A stretch of 64,000 nt of DNA, taken from Trochalopteron elliotii. Lineage: Eukaryota; Chordata; Aves; Passeriformes; Leiothrichidae. Shown here in pieces: positions 42,608 through 55,566 of this stretch. Numbering within the stretch: the first letter of the stretch is position 1; every line of letters starts with the position of its first letter. The notes below the pieces were generated by a model that saw only the letters and a list, made by a program, of their open reading frames with translations, searched no databases and was not told the DNA's origin. Location of the stretch: NCBI GenBank assembly GCA_024734555.1, contig JANPWX010000214.1, positions 480,665 to 544,664 on the forward strand, written 5' to 3'. A program made the position numbers and the translations under genes.

Positions 42608-45600
42608 CTAGTGTCAAAAATGAGAAATACACAGCAGTTAACAAATAAATAATGATAGCCATTAAAACAAACAAATAACCAAACAAACCACAACATATTT
42701 TCTGACAATTCAAATGTAGTTTGAAACGATAAAAAGAAAAAAATATAGAATGTGAATATACCGTTTATAGAACTACAAAGCCTGGTTCTGTTTATTGAAT
42801 ACAAAACTATTATTTTTTAAAATTTTATTTTGTCTTTAGCAATTTTGACTAATGAACACATGGGGTATGACAGAGCAGCCCTCAGGACACTGAGGAAGGA
42901 GCAAGGGTCCTGGAGGACAACGAGCAGTCCATGAGCCAGCAGCATGCCCTGGGGTCCAAGAAGGCCAATATTTGCCTTCTTGGCAACTCTGGGATGCATT
43001 AGGAAAAGCATTGCCACCAGGTTGAGGGAGGTGATCCTGCCCCGCTACTCAGCCCTGGTGAAGCACATCAGAAGTGCTGTGTCCAGTTCTGGGCTCCTCA
43101 GCACAAGAAAAACATGCATATAATGGAGTGGGTCCAGATGAGAGCTACAAAGATGATTAAGGGATTGGAACATGTCCCTTACGAGGAAAGGCTGAGGGAG
43201 CCAGACCTGTTCAGCTTCAAGAAGAGAAAACTGAGAGGGGACCTCAACAATACCTAAAAGTGTCTGAAGGGAGGGTGTCAAGAAGATGGATTCAGGTACT
43301 TCTCAGTAGTGCCAAGCAACAGGATGAGAGGCAACGGGCAGAAACTGATGCACAGGAAGTTTCACCTTAATAAAAAATTCTTTACTGCAGGGGTGACAGA
43401 ACACTGGAATAGGTTGCCCAGATAGGTTGTGGAGTGTCCCATTATGGAGAGATTCAAGAACTCTCCGGATATAATCCTGTGCCACGTGCTCTAGAAAGAC
43501 CCTGCTCGAGCAGGGAGGTTAGATCATATGACCCCACCACTGGTCCCTTCCAACCTTAACTATCCTGTGATGTCAAGGCAAAGCCAATGCAATCCACAAG
43601 TAGGTAGGTATGCAGATGCCTTGGAAAATTACATGTTACTGCCTTAGTCTTAACAGTAACCCCAGCTAGAGATGGTGCAGCTGGAACTACCTCTCTATCT
43701 CTCTGTGCATGAATAAGTATGACTACAGCCACATCTTATTCATTTGTCATCCCACTTTCTAGAATTATCTGGGAATTCTTCTCCTTTGCTACTGTCATAG
43801 AAGCTGGTGACATCTGTGGTCTGTCTGGGTTCTGCTACTGAACTATAATTGTGGCTTTTTGTCACACTCTCATTACAGACTTTGGGTTTCTTAGACATTG
43901 AGGGAAATTCTTTTGGAGGTTAGAGATGAGGATCAGTTTTGCCAACAGATGCACTGGGAGCTCGGCAAATCCCTTCAGACCAAAAATGGACACAGTCACT
44001 GGCAGGCTTTAGCAGGTGTTGGATGACTCAGGCAAACCTTTCTCACCTGTGCACTGGAATTGCTCATTGAGGGATGACGATTACACTGCACTTGAGTCAT
44101 GCTGACAAAACATTCAATCCCTCCTGACAACAGATATAGGCAATATATCGGCAGCCATTTTCCCCTCATTGTTTAGATCTCAAAAAAAAAGTTAACATAC
44201 TTGTTTCAGATTTAAAACATTTTTTAATACTATTTGCTATTTACAACTATAAAAATGAAGTGAAAAATCCATTCTAGAAGAAGGCTCCCTTATGAACTGC
44301 ATTAACTCTATGAATAGATTTCATATCAGTGAAAAGCATCTACTCAGTGCCAAAAACCTGTCTCAGCAAAGCCAAATAGAAGTGACCGTGGCAGAGAAAG
44401 GGGATGTTTTGTATTCCAAATGAATGATGCTCCTTCTCATTCTGTTCAACACAGCTGCCCCAAGAGCACTTTTCTCACTTGTTTCTTATACAAGTCTCTC
44501 CAATATCCTATTCAAGTTCCTCACACAAGCCTTTTGTCTTGAGACCAGCTTGACTGGTCTCCAAGAACTTCCTCTGTCACCAGTATCTTCCTGAATCAGG
44601 CCATTAAACTTTCATATTAAGATTACCAGGATAAGTCTTTTCACAAGGAAGGATTTTAGAGATCTTGTTATGGAACAACTGAAAAACAGCAGGAATTTTC
44701 CACTTTCTAAAAAAGGAGACATTCTCTTTTTAAGATAATTTTCCCACAAGCACAACAACAGAATACAGGAAAAAAAAATAAGGAAGGAAGAAAGAACCAA
44801 AGTACTGAAGGTGGCAGAGAATGGAAAGAAAAAAAGTGGAAGCAGGGATGAAGACAGAAAACGCATCTGGCAAAAAATAAAATAAAGAAAAAAATATACA
44901 GTCAAAAGCCAAAAAATGAAAAACAAAGCGTACAATAGTTTTGACTGCCTTGGGGAAATTGGAAGAGAATTAGCCCACTGTCCTACTGTGAATTAATAGA
45001 GGTTTCTGTCTCCTGAGGGATACTCAGATTTTATGAGATTTTTACAATTATAAGCAGAAATTAAATTGATAGAATATTCATTCCATGCCTACTAAAAAGA
45101 AAAATATTCCTTGGTATTTCATGAAGGAAAAAAACTTTAAATATTTGGTTGAAATTAGCATATTTACCTTCAGAAAAGAGCAGCATTAGAAATGGCAGAC
45201 AGAAAATTTTCATCCTATATATAGGATAATTTGGTTAAGAGTTCTAAAGTAGAATGGTATCTATTTATAGTCCTGAGGACATGACTAAGGCTTCTCAGTT
45301 CCATCTTCATATATTCTCATTTCAATACCTTTGCTTTCCTGCTTCAGTTTCAAAAAGCTGAGCTGTTATCCAGCAAAAAAAGTCTCTGCTCTAAAGGATT
45401 AAGCATTAAATGCTTATTTCAATCTTATATCACCCATGATAATGTAGGTTCCCAGTTTAATTTTGAAATAGCAGTTAAACCAAACTAGATTTCTTCTGCT
45501 TTGTTTCCAGTCTACCTCTCAAGAGGCACAATTCTGAAACGATCTCCAAAGAAAAGGAATTGTAAAATGTAAAGAAGAAAATATAAAAAGTATCTTTTTC

Positions 45601-47445
45601 TTCATTGCAATGGCTCCCTCTGCAGCCATTAATGATACTTTCAGTTTAAATAAAAAGAACTCATTTATTGCTTTCACTTTATTTCCAATACCTATTGTCA
45701 TTTTAGCAGTAACATGGGGGTACAGCAACTACTCCAGACACCCTGTAAACAGAAGAGGGCAAAGAAGAACAGTGTTCTTAGAATAAAAAGGGTAAAACAT
45801 TTAGTTAAGAGTCAAGTCTTGGAAGAAAGATATTGACTGCACTACTGCCATTTTTTCATTAAAATACGGAATCTGTTTTCATCAGTTATACATTTGCCCA
45901 TCTTCAATTTCTTATATTGCATCTTTATCCATTCTACTTCTTCCATCTCCTTTACATTCTATTCCTTTCTCCTACTTAATTTATTTCTCCTCTAGTAACA
46001 GCTCTGCTATTGCTTTTTTCTTCCTATTACCGTCCTTTAATCTTTTTCTGCAACCTCCAAAGTGTGCAGAACATTGAAAGTTTCACTGATTCCTTTGGGA
46101 ATTTCTGCCATAGCCTGCTGCCACTTAAGAATCACTCCTGAACACTTCTGAAGCATAGGAAAGCAAAAGCATTTCCTGCCAAACAGGTATTTAGGTGAAC
46201 ACCAATGGCAAGAAAGTTATGCCTATTCATTGTAAGCACAAGAGCCTTGTTTACAGAAAGCAATAGAGTCAAAAATAGTCTCCAATACATTTGAACTCAT
46301 CATGATGCTTATCATTTGGCAAATTATGTTCACTTTGGAAGAGGCTGTGGTATTGAATTGAGATGAGCACCTTTTCATTGCTTTGAAAGCACGCTGAAAT
46401 AAAAAGCAGATGAGCGAGAAACACAGAAAAGATAATGGAAGACACTATGCTTTTACCAACATCTTTCATAGACTTTGTGTCTACGGGATCATAATCTGAA
46501 TCTGTGCGATGTGCAGAGGTAGAAGAGCCCTGGGTGGCTGTGCAGCTCCAGACCTGTAGGGTCCACACAACACGGCATGCTTGCCCAATCCTGCCCAGAA
46601 GTCATGCCATGGAAGCACACACCTCACAAACCTACACTGGGAGTGCAGAAGATGAACTTAAAAGAGCCTCCGAAATAGGAACAGCTGCTTTCCCATGTTT
46701 TGTTCTCAAGAAAAGTCCCAAGCCACATGCAGCCCCACTGAAGTCAGTGGAGTGTGCCTTTACAAACCAGACTAGTGTTCTTCCTTACCCTTTGAGCATT
46801 AATCTGCCACCCAACAAATGTGAGTTACTGAGAACAGAACAGTGCTCTACAAGTTCATCATTCCACCTCCCAGTTGCCTGGTGCTTTGTGTGTAGAGCTA
46901 ATCCCTTTGCATTTTCCATTTGAAAAGATGAATTCTTCTACATATTTTGGCACATTCTGAAAACACAGAATGAACAATAACAATAAAGTATGTTATTTTA
47001 TTTTTGAAGTATCACTCAGCACGTAACTCAGCAACAAGCATGTACTCAGATGCTTGAAGGTACAGCTTAAGTACTTAGAGGTACATAACTTCCTTACTGG
47101 CCAGTATGTCAAAAACTTGAAAAAAGGAAAGGGAACAACAGTAAAAATAGAATAAGCTAGGACTCCTAGTACTAAAAAGGAAAATAATCACTCTGCTTCT
47201 GAAAACAAGAGAAAAGGGGTAAAAAAGTAAAAGTAACAAAGTTTAGGTATATTTCTGACTTTTACCATAAGCAACCACTTCCAAGATCACTTATGATAAG
47301 AAAATACATTGATAGCTAGCCTGAGATGTAGCAGGCTGAAATAGTTTATTTCACTGTCACTTCTAATACAAATTATCTACCAAGAATAAGAGAAAAAAAA
47401 AGACTACATAAACTCACAATTAACCAAGTAATTTAAGTAACTTAC
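42608..47445 (-). other. MYO3A: MYO3A intron 1 between coding exons 1 and 2 (4.8 kb)
   Basis: Phase-0 intron from GTAAGT to GACACTAG. It contains a CR1 3' segment near its 3' end (42840-43572). It also has a purine-rich plus-strand tract (about 44735-44940) and a pyrimidine-rich plus-strand tract (about 45895-46060). Open frames such as 44612-44935 and 46504-46923 are composition artefacts or chance. Confidence 0.9.
42840..43572 (+). mobile_element. CR1 LINE, 3' part (end of ORF2 and 3' tail)
   Basis: Recognisable avian CR1 blocks in order: TGTGTCCAGTTCTGGGCTCC, AAAGATGATTAAGGGATTGG, GAGGAAAGGCTGAGGGAGCC, AGGATGAGAGGCAACGGGCA, ACTGGAATAGGTTGCCCAGA and the tail CCCTTCCAACCTTAACTATCCTGTGAT. 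The frame is broken, so it is inactive, and it is truncated at the 5' end as is usual for CR1. It inserted antisense to MYO3A about 230 bp upstream of coding exon 2. Confidence 0.95.
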
Positions 47446-47628
47446 ATGAACAGGATCCAAAATTTTGACTGCTGCTTTGCTGCCATTTTTCTTATTTAAC
47501 ACCTTGAAAACTTTGCCATAAGTTCCTTTGCCAATAGTCTCAATTATTTCCCAGGTATCTGAAGGATCAGGAAAGCTGTCAAATATTATTGTTTTCCCAG
47601 TCAACGGAAGCATCTCAAATGATGGCTC
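47446..47628 (-). CDS. MYO3A: MYO3A first coding exon (start codon, glycine-rich loop, ATP-binding lysine)
   Basis: Coding part is 47613-47446 (56 codons, ends in phase 0), with 15 nt of 5'UTR after a TTTTTCCTAG acceptor. The donor is CAT|GTAAGT, a full consensus. The protein starts [12 protein letters not shown] and continues through FPDPSDTWE into the kinase N-lobe. It contains the glycine loop GKGTYGKV (residues 28-35) and AAVK with the ATP-anchoring lysine K50. The start is chosen because it aligns with the start of the vertebrate MYO3A proteins and has G at -3. The five codons upstream in the exon are open but are not conserved as protein to my knowledge. Because the exon opens with a splice acceptor, at least one further non-coding 5' exon must lie to the right. 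A compound inverted repeat sits about 150 bp upstream of the acceptor. Confidence 0.96.
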
Positions 47629-47776
47629 CTAGGAAAAAGAGATGTCAGTGTTCACTCAACAAATGGTTAATGGCAATTTGCTTCCTAGAAATGGCAAATT
47701 CCAGCCTCAAACACTAGAAATGTTTTTGCATATAGCGTGCATACACAGATAGCATAATGAATAAGAACTGCTGCAC

Positions 47777-47868
47777 TTGAATTTCCCTTCATTTCATATT
47801 GTGCTGACTGCACAATATCAAATGAAGGTATGTGCAGTCAACACAGGATCAAATGAAGGGAAATTCAA
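47777..47868. repeat. Compound imperfect inverted repeat, 37-bp arms
   Basis: Arm 1 is 47777-47813 and arm 2 is 47832-47868, pairing at 33 of 37 positions, with an 18-nt spacer. The spacer with its left flank (CACAATATCAAATGAAGG, 47811-47828) is itself a near copy of part of arm 2 (CACAGGATCAAATGAAGG). It lies about 150 bp upstream of the first MYO3A coding exon. Confidence 0.92.
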
Positions 47869-48317
47869 ATGGTAATTTGAGCCAAATTCAAGTTCAAGTG
47901 AAGCCAGTGGAAGCTTTCCCATGCACTCCAATGAATATATATTGTTACTCTGGGATCTTTGGAGGGACAGGGGAATGAGAGTCAAATTCATAAAATCCCA
48001 AAGAATTTAGGTTCATTACCAAGAATCAGGCAAGAAGTGGAAAGAAACCCACACAAAACATCTTAAATAGTTGCATTAGGTTCATTCAAACTCTTAGAGC
48101 AAACTATCATTTTTACAAGCCTACTCTTAGGATCTGAATTGTGACATAGATCTCCAAAGGCCAAGCAGATCAAAGTGACAGATCTTTTCACAATGCTATG
48201 GTCTTCTGACAGTCAAGCACTCTCAGTCATGGAAAATGTGCTTACCAATGTATACCCCTTAACAACTGGTTTACATCCTGTAAAGGAAACAGCTTTTACA
48301 ATGACTGAATTGCATCT

Positions 48318-48355
48318 ATCATGGACCAGGTTACACCAACACCCTGGTCCGTGAT
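48318..48355. repeat. Short inverted repeat, 13-bp arms
   Basis: ATCATGGACCAGG at 48318-48330 pairs with CCTGGTCCGTGAT at 48343-48355, with one mismatch that would be a G-U wobble in plus-strand RNA and a 12-nt loop. Confidence 0.8.
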
Positions 48356-51300
48356 GGATATAATTCACCAGGAAATCTGCAGCAGTCTGTTGTGTACTTG
48401 GTACTGCAGCCAGTACTGGCCCAGCTCCTTGATTCCAAATACTGTGGGAATGAAACGACTCAATTTTACCCGATACAATGAAATCTCCCTTAACACTAGT
48501 CCAGGTTAAGGTCAAAGTAAAGATCAAAATCCAGAGACATACAGCTGTAATAAGTATATCCTCAGTTTTCCATTCCAGATTTAAAATTTGCTTCTTTCTT
48601 CTGTCCCATGGGATTCACAAAGACTCAGTTCAGTCAGGACACTGACTGTAGTCTCTTCCTAAGGCATCACCTTATGCCCAGTCTTTATCCATGCCTTGGG
48701 AACTTTACCACATTCAGGCAAAGCCATTTCTTCCCCCAAAAAAGAACACAAATGAGTCACAAGTGTCTTTTTCTTTGCCTTTAAAGTAGTGCTCAAATAC
48801 AATAATTCTGTTGGTGTTTTTTAATCACTTCATATAGAAATGCTTTGTAATTAGCTTCTGCACTTTGCTGTAATTGGGGGACTACATGAAACAATAACTA
48901 AATTTGGGTGATAAAGGGATGAGGATTCATAATCTCAAACCCTTGATTTGAGGGTTTCAATAATGATAGAATTTCAAAATTTCTCTATCTAAGCTTTAGT
49001 TTTTTAAATGGAGGCTTACTATTTGTTTAAGATCTTACTGGATACTAAACCTGCAACTAGTGAATTTTTTTTTAAGTGCAAAAGAAGTAAAAAAGTATCA
49101 GTGGTTGCCTTCATAAGAACTGAGGCATCCAGACCATATTGAAGCCTGTCTACATACAGGCTACTTTCTACAGAATATATAATTGTCCATTGAAATCTAG
49201 AGCCTGCTATGTCTCACATTACAAGAAAACACAGGAGCTTCTGACCCAGGCAGGAGGAGATATGCAGCGCTGAAGAAAGGAAAATTTAATTCCTCCCTTT
49301 CCAAGATGAGCACTTCTGACACAGGAACTCAAAGAACAGCTTTATGTATTTAGGCTGTGCCAGAGCCAAACAGGGAACTCTGATACCTTGAATCTCCAAA
49401 TAAGCAAAGGTCCATCCTGCTGCAGGAATGTTTTAAATGAAGCAGAACACTCAAAGCAGTCACATTCCAAGCCAGTGCTTCTGACAGCCTCCCAGGCTTC
49501 ATTAACTCCCTATACATCGACAGAATGAAGCTGAAATTCATTGACTCCCAGTATCAATTGCTTATTTGTCTGCAGAGACTAGTACAATGAGAACTGTTAA
49601 AGGGCTAAGGAAACATGAGCCTGCAGGTGCTATTTGGCTACCAGAGGAAAAGTGCTAGAGAAATTGCCATGTGCTTTTGTTTTCTTCTGAAAATCACACC
49701 AGCTGCACATCATCCAGTCTTAAGAAAAGTCACCACGTTAAAAAATATGCATTCAGTAGCTGTCATACTTAGTTCAATAATTTAAGAATGCTATTCCAGA
49801 AAAAATTATTCACTCTAGTTCTTTCTTTTGATTTACAGCTTCAAAATCATAACTTGAATAAATTTTACTGAATACCGTATTTCCTCACTTTCACCAAGTT
49901 TAAGAACAAGTCCCTCCAGATAAATTGTTTAATTTCCACTTCTATTATTAAAATATATATTAAATAGAATGATTTCAATTGTTTTAATCTGGATGATGGA
50001 TAATGTTTTATTACATCTCAGTGAAGTTGTGAAAGCTGATAATGATTTAACCTCATATTTCAGCAATAAATTGCATTGCTCCTGGAATATGTCTGGATGC
50101 CCAACCAACTGGATAATTTATCATATCCTTCACCATTAAAAATTTACTTAAAAGCCATCACAATTTATAACTTCATCCAAACATCTAAGCTGGGAATGTA
50201 CCCTTCAACCATTAGGGAAAAAAGAACTTTTTAAAATACTTCTGGTATGTTCAGTGTGACAGTTCACTCAGCTGCTGCTCAGATTTTGGTTAACCTGCTG
50301 GTGAGGCCTGATGGATGCTGGGCACAGTGCCAGCAAGTCAAAGCAAGAGCACCAGGTAGGCAGAGAGGCGGGCTGAAAGAGCTCAAGAGCCATTTCGGGC
50401 ATTACCCACCATTATCACCAGCAAATCTCTGTCTCCTGTCATCTTTTCTGCTGCAGTTTCCCCAGAATTTGCTCACTTATGAAAAATGGTATAAGCCAAA
50501 CCTGCACACTGGAAGGTATAAAGTATCAGCTTACCCAAAAAGCTTTAGAAGCAAATCTAGCAGGAACTGGACTGCTGAGGCCTTCCTGCTGCTTGGTGTG
50601 ATAAAGGGAACACTTGAACTGTGACAGAGGAGAAGGGATAAGCAGTGTCTTACCCCCAGCTAGGCTTTATTTTTGGTTTTTCTGGGAAGTGTACAAATTA
50701 AGAGTAATAAGTCATAAATTATGAAGCTGTATGGCTTGAATGGTAAATAAATGAATTCACGTGATATACTGACCTAGGCAAAAGGGGATTGAGACCCTCA
50801 TTGTTGTGTTTGTTATAGCTCCTAAGGAGCTCATGAAACAAAGTTTAAATCACAAAGTACACTGTAAGTTTGAGAGAGCCAACCAGACTGACACAGCAAT
50901 TAAATTAAGGATATTCAAGTTAAGGAAAATATAGATTTGAAGTTCCAAGAAAACAAGGTTTGGGGGTTTTTTGGTTGGTTGGTATTTTTTTATCTGAGAG
51001 GGGGATTTGGTGCCAGTTATACAACAAACTGGGTAAGAATTCTTATGAGCCATTCCTATGTGACTTTTTGCTTCACATCAAACATTTGCACCCTACACAG
51101 CAGACTTTGGGACAAATATTAGAGATACCCAGAGATGCCCTGTTCAGCAGCTGTGCTGGCAGACCACTGCATTCTCCACCATTTTCAGTATCTAGTCACT
51201 TTGGAGAGGGAAGGAGAAATCTGCTGAAGAGCAATGTCTCCTCTGGACTATCTTACTGCTGCCAAGGCAACTCAGTGAAGTACATTTATCACACTCAAAG

Positions 51301-54300
51301 CTTTTGGTGTGACACAAACCAATTGCCCTGTGGAGGGCTTTTACTGAAAGCCACAGAGCATTAGAGAAAACACAGTTACATGGGAATAAGCAATTGGTTT
51401 TTCTTCTGCCAGCTGGGTTGAAAGCACAATGGAGACTAAATTTCACATAGAATATTATATGTTAATCCAATATTTTCATCACTCTTTCATATCACCTAAT
51501 TGTGCAACTTCCTTATAAACCTTCCCCCCAATAGTTTCTGAATGGACCTTCATCTCACTTGCATGAAAACATACCCATTCCCTTCATAAAGAGCTAATAA
51601 AACAAGCACCCCTCGCCTCATGTCATTCATCTTCCTTCACACAGGGAGCCTACAGGATTAGCAAAGCAGACATCTATTCACATTTAACTACAATGAATGC
51701 AGCTTTTAGGTTCCCATTAGCATCTGGTCTCCTGGCTACCACCACTTTCTGGTCTTGAAAACTGGAACAAGGACCTCGTCGGTCAAAACACACCTACTGA
51801 GGTTGTCTTCTGTGTTGTTTGTCCACATCACTCTCTCCCCTTCACATGGCAAACATTACTTATCTTTAACCAGACACCTCCTGCACACATCCCACCCTGA
51901 AATGTGCCAGACATCTTCCTGTATGTCATGACTGGCAGATGTCAGGTGCTAAGAACACTGGCACACATGGCATAGCAGATCTGTTACCTCTCTGAAGGTG
52001 ACACAATGCATTCCTTCAGAATAGAGGAAGCCAGAAAAAGTAATCACCCTAACAAAACCAAACCAAACAAAAATAGACAGCTTGTTATATTAAATAAAAA
52101 ACTCAATCTCACCCCACTTTTTCACCCCCTTTATTGCTTTATTCAATATCTAATTTGGAAGTTCTTTGGTCTGGCACTGATCACAAGGCACAGTGGGGCC
52201 TTCAAATACTTAATGCAATGGCACAGTCAAGTCCCAAACCACATTTTTTCTTATTTCATGAGTTGTGCCACGCTGACAAGTACTTAATAAGAAAGTTAAA
52301 GGCTGCCACATGGAATTCTCAAAACAAGCCAAAAAGCATGAGGCTACGTTATGCCCTTCATTGTACTAGCACCTAGCAATTTCTGGATGAATGTCCAAAT
52401 AATTTGATTATTCAACTAAGAGCATGGACTGCAGCTCAGATTCACAGCTAGAGCTATAATGACTCATTTATGCAGTATATTATCTTAGCCATCATTCAAA
52501 GAGTAAGTTTTGTTCTGGAAATTCAAATATCACTCCCATTCAATTCTGGGGGAATATCTGGCCTCTGATGTCGATGGTGATGCAACCTATATCTGAATGG
52601 GAACTATACTCAAATCTAAGCTTGATGTGAGCAGATTATCTAGTTTGGCCATTAGTTAAAGACAAGTGTGTGTCGGTTTGCAGGCTGGTTTTTGTTTTTG
52701 GGGTTTTTTTTACTTCACTTGTCAAAAGTTGAATGCACTTAGCATTATAATTTCACTCTAAAACAACAAAAATTTGCATAATTACATAATTTTTGTACGA
52801 TCCATATGTCTAGACAAATTATCCTCTTCAACTGCACATCAATTTGCTTACTACTTTCTACTCTATATATTCCCCATTGCTTTCAATTGTCCTTCCCAAA
52901 AGAAACCTTCCAGAGGGAAAAAAAGATCTCTTTAGTCCCAGCTGTGATAGACAAAGACTAAAAATCAACAACCTTCTTTAACAGTCAGTCCGTGTCTTTC
53001 GCTGTTGTGTGCTTACATGAGTAAGAAAGACACAAGACATCAATTTAGGTAGGCTTCACCTACGCTGATGTGTAGAATATACCTACTGGAACCTAAGTTA
53101 GATGCTATAATTCCATTTCAATCAAAGCAATAAAAAATTGATTCACCTCACCTGGTTAGCATTTATCTTAGCATAAGACAGCTTAGTCTCCAGACACTGT
53201 TGATTCTACTGGTTAAGCTTCTATTGCCTACAACAGGAGCCCAGTAACACTGCTTCAAATGCAGACATGCTAAGGTAAATTAATTCTATCTACTTAAATG
53301 CTGAAAATAAAGAGTTCTATCTTGACAACTGACAAAATGAGTATCACCTCCACACTAACGCCAGGAAAACTGCAAGCCAGCCACATCTCATCACCTGAAA
53401 GCTGTCAGGCAACTTGGATGTTGTATGATGATGCACAAACAAGTCAGGCACTGTGCAGTGACATTGCCAAGCAAACTTTGAACCCAGCAATCAAACTCTA
53501 AATTAATGTAAATGCAGGAATAAATGGTTATGTAAAGCATTTAGAGGCAAGGAGTGGTGATCAATTTAGGCAAGTATCAGACAACATATCTCCTAGGCAC
53601 AATTCAAAGTACATACATCATTTTTTTTAGGGCTGTTCATGGAAGAAACTGATCTGATTTTGAGGCCACTTTTTAATGTTTACTCTCTGAAAGGCTGGGT
53701 AACTGCTTCTTCTGTTTCTAAAAACACTTCTTTTCTTCAGTGAGTTATCCAGTGACAACTTTCCCAACAAAGCAAGACAGCTTTCAGAGACATTTGATGC
53801 CTCTGGACTCCTCGACCTTTGTAAAACTTCTACACACAGTAGAGGAGCAGTACTGTGTGGTATCAGCACCTGATCTCCTTCTATTGATAAATGCATATTG
53901 GGTGTCCACACTGACATTTCATCTGTGGCTTATTATTCAGCTGATCTTGACATTTTGACTTGGTGCAGACTGAACAGGCTAGCCCTGCCCAGGGGAGGCT
54001 CCAGCTCTTCAGTCTCTGAATGTTCTCAGAGGGCACAGATGAAAGGGATCTACTTCAGTACTAGGTTCCACCTTGGTTTCCATCCATTCCCTGCCATCCC
54101 CACAACAGTCAAAGTCACACTGCATGCTGAGGTTTACAGTTCTAAGGTAACTCCATCGGAGGAGGTGACTTTTTAAGCAATAGGTTAAAGAATCAGCAAG
54201 GGCTGTAAGCATTCAATCCTTTCTCAGACACAGGAGCTACGCACTAGATTGCAATCCTTCAGAGTTTAAACATGATACCAGTACAGAACCCAAACCTTTT

Positions 54301-55162
54301 TTAAAGCCAATCTTTAGTTAAAGAAAGAGGGTATGAAAAGAACAAGGAAAGAAAATGCTAAATTTAATTACTATCGTCAATTTTAAAATCTCTGATATTT
54401 TGAAAACAAATGATAGCTAAAGATTTTTGTGGCAATTTTCATCCAACAGACAATATTTATGCAGGGGCATTACAATCACGAAACAAGATTAATAATGAAA
54501 AGGGGAATGGTTCATTATCAAACTGTATTTGGACTTTGTGCTACCAGAAGTAATGGACTGACATTAGCAATCCATGAACTGAATTATATCCAGCTAATTT
54601 TGTGGCTCCCAGAAGAGAGGCACTGTAAGTGATGAGAATAATTTTTCAATGACTAAACACTAGATCAATATATTAGCAAATAACTTGGTTTTCAAATCTA
54701 AAGCATCACTCAATTTTCCTATTTTAACACAGGAAAACTTTATAAAGCCATAAAAATCGATATGGTGTGATATCACTCACTCCATATCTCTCAGAACTTC
54801 TAACAACAGAAAGGCGGCAACTCAAAATTAATTTAGCTGCTGTATCAATGAGCTTTGTCAGGGCTTGAAATAAAGGCGATACAGTAACTTGATAGCAAGA
54901 TAAGGAAGGCATTGCAGACAACAAGCAAACTTGCTAGCACTTAGCATTAACCGACAAGAAGTTATGAGGTGCGAGTGTACAGTGGGCACGGTAAGACCGC
55001 ACACGTGTCCTACCGAGGCCACGGTCACGCCACAGCCCCGCGTGTCCCGCGGGCGGGCAGCGCTGTGCCCGGCTCCGGGAGCGCCCGGCGCTTCACCGCG
55101 GGCACGACGCGGGCCACGCATCTCTCCCGACTACTCCGCACGCGTTTCTTATCCAGAAACTC

Positions 55163-55175
55163 ACTCACAAGGAAA
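55163..55175 (-). other. Candidate splice donor of a MYO3A 5' non-coding exon
   Basis: On the minus strand the gap edge reads TTTCCTT|GTGAGTGAG, with the donor GT at 55168-55167. A MYO3A leader exon inside the gap could end at 55169. This rests on a donor match only (GTGAGT), with no exon body visible. Confidence 0.3.
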
Positions 55176-55550
55176 NNNNNNNNNNNNNNNNNNNNNNNNN
55201 NNNNNNNNNNNNNNNNNNNNNNNNNNNNNNNNNNNNNNNNNNNNNNNNNNNNNNNNNNNNNNNNNNNNNNNNNNNNNNNNNNNNNNNNNNNNNNNNNNNN
55301 NNNNNNNNNNNNNNNNNNNNNNNNNNNNNNNNNNNNNNNNNNNNNNNNNNNNNNNNNNNNNNNNNNNNNNNNNNNNNNNNNNNNNNNNNNNNNNNNNNNN
55401 NNNNNNNNNNNNNNNNNNNNNNNNNNNNNNNNNNNNNNNNNNNNNNNNNNNNNNNNNNNNNNNNNNNNNNNNNNNNNNNNNNNNNNNNNNNNNNNNNNNN
55501 NNNNNNNNNNNNNNNNNNNNNNNNNNNNNNNNNNNNNNNNNNNNNNNNNN
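55176..55550. other. Assembly gap, 375 N
   Basis: Run of N inside the CpG island. Every open frame translated across it as X is meaningless. A first exon on either strand could lie wholly inside it. Confidence 1.
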
Positions 55551-55566
55551 ATCCATAAGGTGAGAT
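55551..55566 (+). other. Candidate splice donor of a divergent plus-strand transcript
   Basis: On the plus strand the other gap edge reads ATCCATAAG|GTGAGAT, with the donor at 55560. If real, a plus-strand exon ends at 55559 and lies mostly in the gap. No downstream exon of such a transcript was recognised in 55.6-64 kb. Confidence 0.25.

Larger units (their letters stand above)
47629..55167 (-). other. MYO3A: Upstream MYO3A region: presumed 5' intron(s) with undetected non-coding exon(s)
   Basis: The first coding exon starts with a splice acceptor, so sequence immediately to the right must be intron. The nearest promoter-like sequence is the GC-rich island at about 55 kb, giving a 7.5 kb upstream intron if that is the promoter (inference). 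It contains the compound inverted repeat 47777-47868 and an unassigned 104-codon frame at 48213-48527. Frames at 50247-50624 and 50960-51364 have no recognisable domain. Any non-coding 5' exon inside it could not be identified from sequence alone. Confidence 0.6.

Noticed and set aside
43045..43485. Two minus-strand frames (78 and 60 codons) over the CR1 element
   Set aside because: They are the antisense of the CR1 3' part, which is oriented plus.
44612..44935. Hydrophobic minus-strand frame that looks like a membrane protein
   Set aside because: The Phe/Leu/Ser richness comes from a pyrimidine-rich tract on that strand, not from a gene.
50247..50624. 125-codon plus-strand frame
   Set aside because: No domain, no codon-usage sign that I can judge, no splice context; taken as chance.
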